Positions 53,443 through 61,781 of a stretch of 64,000 bases of DNA are shown one piece after another. How positions within the stretch are numbered: position 1 is the stretch's first letter; every line of letters starts with the position of its first letter. Made by a program: the position numbers and the translations under genes. The DNA is from Oreohelix idahoensis (taxonomy: Eukaryota > Mollusca > Gastropoda > Stylommatophora > Oreohelicidae), in the NCBI GenBank assembly GCA_024509875.1, contig JAMPIV010005013.1:62001-126000 (forward strand), read 5' to 3'. The notes under the pieces are model-generated. The model was not told the DNA's origin, did not search any database, and saw nothing but the letters and a program-made list of their open reading frames with translations.

Positions 53443-56400
53443 CTTCTTCTTCTTTGATCCTTAGCCGCCGACCGTCAAAGCAGTCACTGGCCATTACGCC
53501 TGGTGGCATCTTGTAGGGCAACAACAAATTGATTCCACTTTGCTCGGTTGGCGGCCATCCTTCGTACAGTGCCCCAACTCTGGTTCATTCTTTGCATCTC
53601 AGCCTCCACAGTCCTCCGCCAAGTTGTTTTTGGTCGGCCTCTCTTTCGTTTTCCTTCAGGGGTCCATAGCATAGCTGTTCTTGGGATGGCATCGGGGTCT
53701 CTTCTGAGGACATGGCCAACCCAGCTCCAGCGTCTGCCAGCTATGATGGTGTGCATGTCCTCTTGCTTGCTCCGACTAAGCAGACCTTGGTTGGTGATGG
53801 TATTCGGCCAAAAGATTCTGAGAATTTTTCTTAGGCATGTTGTGTGAAAAGAGGACAATTTCAACATTTCCTTCTCTGTAACTCTCCAGCTCTCCGCGCC
53901 ATAGAGAAGCACAGAAAGCACACAGCTCTGATATAATCCTAATTTTGTGCTTGTGCTGTACTGAGAGGACTTCCAGATGTTGTTTAGACTAAAAAAGTCT
54001 GTTCTTGCTTTGTTCATTCTGTTGTTGATGTCTTTGCTTGCTCCGCCATCTGGTGTTACTATGCATCCTAGGTATGTGAAGGCATCTGTCTGTTCCAGTT
54101 GCTGATTCCTTACTGATATGGGCTCAGGGTTGCTCACATTGAGCGTCATGACCTCTGTCTTCTTTAGGTTGATGTTCAAGCCCATCTGCTGGCTATACTT
54201 ATTAAGTCTATTCGTTTTTTCCTGGATGTGTTGATGTGAATGTGCTAGCAGTGCAATGTCATCTGCATATTCCAGATCTTCCAATGTAGAAAATGTAGTC
54301 CATCTTATTCCTCTTGGATTGCCCTCTGTTGTCTGGCGCATCACCCAGTCTATGACTGTTAAAAATAAAGTGGTTGATAAGGGGCATCCCTGTCATACTC
54401 CTGTCTTCACTTCAAAGGTTAGGTTGCTCTGCCCAATGCTACACATAAAGTTGGCATAAAGGCTTTTTATGATTGACACTATGGCAGCTTGGAATTCCAT
54501 AAGCCCTCAGTATTTTCCATAAACTGTCCCTATGTATACTGTCAAAAGCCTTTTCAAAATCAACGAAATTAATGTACAGCTGTCTTTGCCATTCTGAGCA
54601 CTGCTAAATAATGTTCCTGAGGGTAAATATATGATCTACACATCTTCTGTTCTTTCTAAATCCTGCTTGTTCTTTCCTCAATTTGTGGTCTACTGCTTTT
54701 GAGATTCTCTGTATAATTATCCTGCCTAGTATTTTGCTGCGAACTGAGAGAAGAGTTATTCCTCTCCAATTATTGCAGTCTGCAAGATCTCTCTTCTTGG
54801 GCAATTTGACAATTATTCCTTTTCTCCACTCTGTTGGTGTTGTCCCTGTTTTCCAGACTTGTGCAAATAGTGATTCTAATAGCTCTGCTGCTAGCTCTGG
54901 GTCTGTCTTAAATAGCTCTGCATTTAAGTTATCATGACCAGGAGCTTTTCCATTCTTTAAGCCTTTGATTGCTGTGATGATTTCTTCTTTTCGTGGGATG
55001 TTTGTATTAACATCTAGATCATTTTCAGCCTCAGGAACATTCAACTGTGTCTCTGGTGGTTCCTTATTCAGAGTTTCTCTGAAATGCTCTGCCCATCCTG
55101 TTTCCTGTCCCTCTACTGTCATGATGAGATTTCTGTGCTTATCTCTTACTAATGTAATATTGTTTGCACCTCATTTTCCACTGATGATTTTAGTTATTTT
55201 GTATACTGTGCTTTGTTCATTTCTCAGTGCTGCCTCTTCTGCCTGTCTTGCAAGGTCATCCAGAAATGTTCTTTTGTTAGCACGGGTTTGACGTTTAACT
55301 TCCTTGTCCAGCTGACTGTACTGTTCACTATATATTGCCTTTAACCTGGGAGACTTAGCTTCTGTTTTCTTTCTTTTCATTTCCTTTCTCTTCGCTATGG
55401 TGTTTAGCGTATCTGGTGTTATCCAGTCTTGGCTTTTTCTTTCCTGGAATCCCAAGCATGACTTGCTGCTTTCCTTGTATATTGTTGAGATGGTGTTGAA
55501 TCTCTGGTCAACATCATCAGTCTCTGTTCTTTCCTGGCTTTTGATAATCTCATATCTTCTCTTTACGTCAACCACGAAAGCTTTTCTGGTGAGGGGATCC
55601 TTCAGTTTCGTGATGTTGTATCTTTTCTGTTTGACTGCAACTGGTCCAGCAGCTCTGAGTTTCACCTTCAGTCTTGCTACTACTAGGTGATGATCACTTT
55701 CCACATCTGCGCCTCTTCTTACTTTCACATCTTGTAGTGCATGTCTCCATCTGCCATTGATCATTATGTGATCTATCTGGTTTCTGTCTCATCCATTTGG
55801 TGATTCCCATGTTAACTTGTGCACTTCCTTGTGTGGAAAAAGTGTTCCTCCAATGACCAGGTTGTTAATACTGCAGAAGCTTATTAATTTGTCCCCATTC
55901 TCATTTGCTGTTCCACTGCCGCATTTCCCCATTACTCTTTCGTTATAATTATTGTGTGCTCCCACTTTCGCATTTAGGTCTCCCATTACTATAATGAGAT
56001 CGAACCTGGGTCTAGTTTCCATTTCTTTTTGTACCTGTTGATAGAACTCGTCCTTGATCTCTTCATCATTGTCATTTGTTGGTGCATAGCATTGTATAAT
56101 TGTGGTGTTGGTGAATCTCCCTCTCAGTCTTGCTCTTATCAGTCTGTTGTTGATGGGTTTCCATTCCAGTAAAGACCTTTCCATTCCTTTTTTCAGGATA
56201 ATGGCTACACCTTCGTTGTGCTGACCATCCTCTCTGCCAGAATAAAGTACTGTTTCCCCCGTAGCTGTTTTTATTCTCCCCTTACCTGTCCATCTGCTCT
56301 CGCTTATTCCCAGGATATGTATCTTGTAGTTCCTCATCTCTGCTGTGATTTGTCTCAGCTTTCCTGCTTCATTCATAGTTCTGACGTTCCAAAAACCAAT

Positions 56401-56564
56401 TCTGGTTTCGTGTTTTGCGGTCAGGGCATCCGTTTTCATGCCAGTGGCTTCCTTTCGGCTTTCACCACTGTCAGTCATACGAGCCTGAGACTCCGGATGT
56501 CTGTCCCGCAGCAAAGTTTTTCCATTTATTGTTGTTTCCGTGCAATTTTTTACATAGACAGGGG
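53443..56564 (-). mobile_element. LINE-alpha (RTE-like), second near-full copy
   Basis: 3,122 bp between the 12-bp duplication ATAAACCACCTT (53431-53442, 56565-56576). It has a (GAA)n tail at the low-coordinate end. The leader is truncated relative to the 9627 copy, starting at CCCTGTCTATG. Confidence 0.93.
53484..56514 (-). pseudogene. LINE-alpha endonuclease-RT, four or five breaks
   Basis: Endonuclease 56514-55789: TRIGFWNVRTMNEAGK, GISESRW and VMGDLNAKVG. Then 55764-55171 (DHHLVVARLKVKL) and 55122-54604 (KNGKAPGHDNLNAELF, CNNWRGITLLS). The RT rest, 54344-53484, has YADDIALLAHS and ends ALQDATRRNGQ. Stops near 55788, 55165 and 54395 are TGA where the sister copy or the family has CGA; the break at 54604 is TAG. 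Frame is also lost near 54500. Confidence 0.88.
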
Positions 56565-56624
56565 ATAAACCACCTTGGATAGAAGTAAAGGAAAGAAGAT
56601 TTATCGTACATGATGAAAAAGATG

Positions 56625-57336
56625 CCTTGATGTGATATTATCTCCTATCATAACATCTTATAAGAGGAACGAACCTGAAACCAATTAGATTTAAACCAAG
56701 AAAGAACAACCTCTGGTGGACTTTATGCCAGTCAAGATTTAACTTGGAGTATACAAGCAGAGTAAAAAGTGTAAATATTTACTAACCCACCACACTGGTT
56801 ATATAATAAGAAATGATGCTGTGATATTAATAAGTAACTGCACGGTCACATGGTTATATCAGAGCACATTTACCATTGAAAAAAAATGTCAACTCTGTAG
56901 ACTGCTAACCCGATCAGCGTTGATAGATACTAAGTCCTGAAAAGGACTAACATTATCCATCTGCCAGCATAAAGCCCTAAGTCACCACTTAGCTAATAGG
57001 ATACTTGCATATGTATAAAAGATAGCATTTTGTTATGGGAGAAGACCGGCTACCATACCAAATATGGGAAACCAAGAGCCAAGGATCCAAACTTCCAGGA
57101 CAGAGTTCGCTTGAAGGACAATATCAGACAATTTCTGAAGGACTGACGACTGGACTGACAGCAGGCCAAAAGGAAGACAGCTGATAGGATAGCATGATGC
57201 TCACTCTAGCTAACCTCTACACCCCAAGGAAGAAGAGGTACGACTAAGTATCATTTCTCCTGGTACAACTGCATACTAAATGTGTGTAGTAACTATATCT
57301 CAAGTAGTTATTCTTAGCAGATCAAGGCTGACAAAC
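56625..57336. other. Intron 2 sequence, nothing firmly recognised
   Basis: A second perfect 16-nt stem-loop with TTTC loop (minus strand, 56933-56948) lies here; see findings. Otherwise no element is assigned. Confidence 0.45.
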
Positions 57337-57506
57337 CTTCCACACTGCATTCTCTGAGCTACTGGTCTCGTAACACAGAGGCTGTATCAGCTTAAGAGCT
57401 TGAGGCCATTGATGGGAGAGCACAATTTCACGCAACAACTGCAAAAACCTGGGTACAATAAAGTTGAAGCTGGCTTTGACTAACGCTGGCTGGTTGCGGT
57501 AATAAT
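57337..57506 (-). CDS. TAF1A: TAF1A coding exon 2
   Basis: A 170-bp exon with acceptor TTTTATGTTTACAG and donor TGGAAG|GTTTGT. It encodes YYRNQPALVKASFNFIVPRF, then LLREIVLSHQWPQALKLIQP and ENAVWK. Human has FIQEALLKHQWQQAAEYM and EIIWK here (remembered). The first two bases complete an Asp codon with exon 1. Confidence 0.88.
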
Positions 57507-57544
57507 CTGTAAACATAAAAATGAACTTCTACATACACTACTTC

Positions 57545-57775
57545 ATTATCCTTCAGCTACCCAATGAGCATAGGCCTTCAACAAATGCATGTCAAGTTCT
57601 GCTGTTGCATGCCAACATCAAGGTCTTTCCATATCATCCACATTATTTTCATTTCTGGCTCCAGTTCTCTTCTCCGTGCTGCTGGCAATGGATAGAACAG
57701 ACAATGAGGAAACCGGCAGTACCAAGGAGTCCTTGTTCTGGAAACCCTAGGGAAGGAGAAGAGGTAGACTGACAA
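57545..57775. mobile_element. Two LINE-beta 3' relics in inverted orientation
   Basis: 57545-57680 reads as LINE-beta 3' end on the minus strand. 57680-57775 reads on the plus strand as WIEQTMRKPAVPRSPCSGNP, the LINE-beta signature. The two face each other. Confidence 0.55.
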
Positions 57776-57779
57776 AAAA

Positions 57780-58980
57780 AAAATCAACCAAGAGAAGTGG
57801 AATACAGTGGACCAGGATAAAGTAGCCTAACGATGAAGATTTTGCAGCTGATCTGGTTCTTCTGTCCCGTAACTGTAACCAGGTGCAAGATAAAATTAAA
57901 ATACCTGATGAGACATCACGGCAACTGGGTTTGAAAATACAGAGACAAGATTAAGAGATTAAATGTGATAATAAACAGATTGTACTGGGAGACAACTCGC
58001 TACAAGATGTGGATGGATACATATATTTGGGCAGTGACACAGAGAAAGTTGGAGAAACAAATAATGATATCAAAATAAGAATACAAGAGGCACAAGGAGC
58101 GTTCACTGATATGAAATCAAAAGAAATCAAGACTTAACAGAAAAAACCAGAATCGTCAACTCAAATGTCAAGTCAGTCATGTTGGGTGGATCAGAAACAA
58201 GGAAAACAATAAAAAATGACTCTCACTAATGGGCATTTGTGCTGAATAGATAGAATAAAATGGTATGACAAAACTGATGGAAAGAACCAAAGAAACATGA
58301 GTGGAACAGGAGGTGAAAAGTTTGGATAGGATTCACATCATTAAAAAAAAGAAAGCTAATAGCCTTACAAGGTAGTCGCTATTCTGGAATTCCCATGGTT
58401 AGAGAAACAGGAAACCTCAAAACATATGGAGAAGAGAACTGGGGATCAATAGGAAAAGGATAAAAAAGACAGGGAAAGACCCTGAATGGATGGTACAGGA
58501 CAAGAAGGTACAGGACAGGATGGTACAGGACAGGATGGTACAGGACAGGATGGTACAGGACAGGATGGTACAGGACAAGAAGGTACAGGACAGGATGGTA
58601 CAGGACAGGATGGTACAGGACAGGATGGTACAGGACAGGATGGTACAGGACAAGAAGGTACAGGACAGGATGGTACAGGACAGGATGGTACAGGACAGGA
58701 TGGTACAGGACAGGATGGTACAGGACAGGATGGTACAGGACAGGATGGTACAGGACAAGAAGGTACAGGACAAGAAGGTACAGGACAGGATGGTACAGGA
58801 CAAGAAGGTACAGGACAAGAAGGTACAGGACAGGATGGTACAGGACAGGATGGTACAGGACAGGATGGTACAGGACAGGATGGTACAGGACAGGATGGTA
58901 CAGGACAGAAAGGTTCGGCATATTTCTGTTGAGGATATAAGCTCTAGAGGGAGCTGAAACATCATGATAATGATGGTGAT
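57780..58980 (+). mobile_element. LINE-beta relic with an expanded minisatellite
   Basis: Contains DFAADLVLLSRN-like RT motif C remains (57835), GYIYLGSDTEKVGETNNDIK and IRIQEAQGAFTDMKS, then the C-terminus. The tail TCATGATAATGATGG lies after 58950. The 15-bp minisatellite sits inside its last codons. Confidence 0.7.
58488..58914. repeat. 15-bp minisatellite, about 28 copies
   Basis: The unit GGTACAGGACAGGAT alternates with GGTACAGGACAAGAA in an irregular order. It is open in several frames on both strands because 15 is divisible by 3. It is not a protein-coding repeat in any credible gene context. Confidence 0.97.
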
Positions 58981-59179
58981 TAAAATACCTTTATAAACAG
59001 GTCTTGAGAGGATTGACATGGCACGACAGATTATGTTCTGTTTGCAAAATGGCATCCTTGTTGTCTCCAGAGATCATCTTGTTTGTTAAATGAATGCTAT
59101 GATTCACTTCCACATGACATAATCAGTCTACATAGCACTGAAGAAGAAGCTGCTTTGTCTTCATTACAGTTTTCAAACA

Positions 59180-59940
59180 ATGGGGTGGTGTGTTACGCCT
59201 GCCTATGTCAATCAATCAGGATCATCCTTGAGAGATTAAAATAGTCTATAGACAAGCAACTGAGAGAGGGTTTTGACAACAGAGATCCTGTACAGACCAG
59301 ATAGCCACATTGAGAATAATAGTTGAACAAAGTCTGGAATGGAATTCATTGCTTTACATTGGATTTATGGACTATGAAAAGGCACTTGACAATGTAGACA
59401 AGAATCACTTTGGAAATTGATGATGCATTATGGGGTCCCCTTAAAATCATTAACTTAATTTTTTTTTAAAACTTTTATGACATGCAGAGTTCTTAATGAA
59501 GGACAACTTACAGAACCTTTTGGGATAAGAACTGGAGCATGACAGGGATGCCTCTTGTCTCCATTTATGTTCTTACTAACAATAGATTGGATTACAAAAA
59601 CATCAGCATCACACAACAGAAATGGAATCTAGTGGAATCTGATTAAACAGCTTGATGATCTAGATTTTGCAGATGACTTGGCACTTCTTTCCCATAATCA
59701 AATGCAAGACAAAATGAAAATACCCGATGAGACGTCACAGCAAGTGGGTTTGAAAATACACAGGGAAAAAGACAAAGATAATGAAAATAAATGCAAGAAA
59801 TGATAACAAGATCAAACTTGAAGAAACACAACTGCAAGGGCTAGAATCATACACATATTTTGGCAGCAAAACAGACAAAGTTGGAGGGACAGACAATGAT
59901 ATCAAAATAAGAATATAAAAAAGCAAGAGGAAATAATTAC
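59180..59940 (+). mobile_element. LINE-beta relic, RT core
   Basis: Readable pieces in shifting frames: RIILERLK, DKQLREG, LLYIGFMDYEKALDNVD (motif A, Phe-Asp changed), DFADDLALLSHN (motif C) and GGTDNDIKIRI. Multiple stops and shifts. Confidence 0.75.
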
Positions 59941-60229
59941 ATGCTTACAATCAACGGACAACAAAGGGACAGCAAGGCCCAGCAACAAGATGAACAATTC
60001 AGAAGGCAAACTGACCATCCATTGTCCTAGAGAGGAAACAGGAAGAATCAAGTGAATGCAACTTTCTACAACCAAAAAAAAAAAACAAAAGATGATGGTG
60101 AATCCCCCAAATGCTTAACAATTTCTAAACCTATCAGCTCTGCCAAGATGTTCCCTGTCTGGATAAACCACAGCTTCTCCAAGATGAAAGAGAAAATGAA
60201 GAGGATTGAGAGAAAAAAAAAACAACTAG

Positions 60230-60420
60230 GCTGCTGCTGCATGTTGTTCTCATGGGTGTATGAGGAGACTAATAAAGAATACCACTTCTGTTCCCTCAAG
60301 TGTGTCTGCTAAACAAAACAACTGCTGCTGCATGAGCACATGAATGTTTTAGTGCAGGATTCAAACAAGAGGCCAACAGCAATGGTGGTTCCAAGTTACA
60401 AAGGCAGCAAAAAGGGAATT
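60230..60420. repeat. Possible diverged LINE-beta 5'-leader repeat
   Basis: GAGCACATGAATGTTTTAGTGCAGG and CAATGGTGGTTCCAAG resemble the copy at 41640-41720 but are diverged. Confidence 0.35.
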
Positions 60421-60457
60421 TAAAGCATGAATAACATCAAATCCCAGTTTAACAAAT

Positions 60458-60596
60458 CATCATCATCATGTCTCGTATTCTTTCCAGAACGTTGCCTCCA
60501 TTACAGCTGCTCTGAACGCATCACGATTCTGGGCAAGTCGACCTGCCTCAGCCAAAGACAAGTTCAGACCCTCAGATTAGCCATTATGGATTTCTT
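60458..60596 (-). mobile_element. LINE-gamma 3' fragment, 139 bp with target duplication
   Basis: Minus reading AEAGRLAQNRDAFRAAVMEA, then TFWKEYET and stop, then (TGA)n. The duplication GTTTAACAAAT flanks it (60447-60457, 60597-60607). It is a very short 5'-truncated insertion. Confidence 0.8.
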
Positions 60597-61480
60597 GTTT
60601 AACAAATACAACATTCAAAATATATATTATCATAAATGACAGCAAATCCCAGTTTAACAAATACAACATTCAAAATATATATTATCATAAATTACATCAA
60701 ATACCAGTTTAACACATTAACTACCGCAAGCCGCTGCCAGCGGCTCACAAAATAATATCATTTGGACCGCAAGCCGCTCAGAGCGCCAATCTAATTTTAG
60801 TAATAAAATGAATGAAAAATGTACTGAAACACTCTCTGATCTGGTTCGAGATTTTAAGTTGCCACCGGAAAACAAATTCCCAAAGCATGGTTGTTGTAGA
60901 ACACTGGAAAATTGATATTATGTTCATATTTTTCAGCGTTTTGGGTTAGTTACCAAATCGTGTAAAACTGTTTACCGTGGCAACTAGTGAAAGGACTACA
61001 AAAAATGCGTGTACACCTCGTCTAACGGCTGAATAGGATAGAAACTTGTTTCAACAATTGACTGATAGATCTAGCGACGAGGACAAGAGTGAAAACAGTG
61101 TGCACATTGATTGAAATTGTGATTTTGATAGAGATGGGGCGCAAGCAGTTATAATTGTGAAAATATTGCAAGTCCTCGACCATCGGAGGGCCGTTAAATA
61201 GCAACAACCTCTATTAGAGTTACAACCGGTATTTATTGTAATAGTACATTCATTTATCTTTAAAATGACGTGTAATTCATAAAAATCTGTAAACAATTAC
61301 GAAAACTACAGCTTACTTTGTGCAAACACCTACAGGATGAAAATGGAAAAAAAAAATTTAATTCGGCCACAGTGTGTTTTTCAATTCGGTAGTTAATGTA
61401 TTAACAAATACAACATTCAAAATATATATTATCATAAAAAACATTATATCGCTTACCAGTTTATTAAAAAAAAAAAAAAC
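60597..61480. repeat. 54-bp tandem repeat (three units) split by a piggyBac element
   Basis: The unit GTTTAACAAATACAACATTC plus AAAATATATATTATCATAAA occurs at 60597, 60650 and, after the piggyBac copy, at 61401. The TTAA used as target is part of the unit. Confidence 0.85.
60713..61400 (+). mobile_element. piggyBac-type element, 688 bp, copy 2
   Basis: Same length as copy 1, opposite orientation, between TTAA at 60709-60712 and 61401-61404. Left end CACATTAACTACCG is intact; the right end is CGGTAGTTAATGTA, one base changed. The internal sequence is nearly the reverse complement of 46735-47422. Confidence 0.88.
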
Positions 61481-61542
61481 CATAAAATATATCCCATACA
61501 ACATAACATATTTGTATTTCATAAACAGGAATAATACTCTAC

Positions 61543-61651
61543 CTGAAACTTTTTTAGAGCACTTTATAAAGAGCTGAAATCTCTCACAAATCTCTTTGTG
61601 TTTCCTTTTGTCTGTCTCTGATGATGGAGAATACTTTGGGTCCAACAACAT
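61543..61651 (-). CDS. TAF1A: TAF1A coding exon 1
   Basis: The ATG at 61651 starts MLLDPKYSPSSETDKRKHKE, then ICERFQLFIKCSKKVS. The donor is TTTCAG|GTAGAG. The frame is closed by TAG just upstream (61666-61664). That triplet also ends a plausible acceptor TTTTCATGAATTTAG, so the exon may extend to 61663 and be spliced to a 5' UTR exon beyond. From this Met to the HQW block is 70 residues, as in human (remembered). The start is inferred, not proven. Confidence 0.7.
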
Positions 61652-61781
61652 AAAGAAGGATTTCTAAATTCATGAAAATAAACAATCATACAAGTTACAA
61701 GTCATTCAAAATTATTTTTGTTCAAAAATGATTTTTCTTTAATTTTTAATCCTGATCTTTTATCATCATATAGATCAGGGG

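Larger units (their letters stand above)
2321..61651 (-). other. TAF1A: TAF1A gene: RNA polymerase I TBP-associated factor subunit A
   Basis: TAF1A is a subunit of SL1/TIF-IB, which with TBP recruits RNA polymerase I to rDNA promoters in the nucleolus. Ten minus-strand exons join in a single frame: 61651-61543, 57506-57337, 48327-48263, 41136-41031, 34058-33887, 23616-23480, 17648-17496, 8559-8518, 5166-5036 and 2513-2321. Every junction keeps phase. Blocks resembling human TAF1A (from memory) appear in order: LSHQWPQA, VWKIGLACLY, FAYQGL, IPGVWD, NPNAHYYLY, LLFDFLDY and DWWP. The distance from the proposed Met to HQW is 70 residues, as I recall for human. Nearly all intron length is transposon sequence. 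The 8518-8559 exon is the least certain. Confidence 0.82.

Noticed and set aside
58379..59055. Open frames of 148-212 codons in several frames (GTGQD, LYHPV and LSCTI repeats)
   Set aside because: They come from the 15-bp minisatellite, which is open in several frames by arithmetic.
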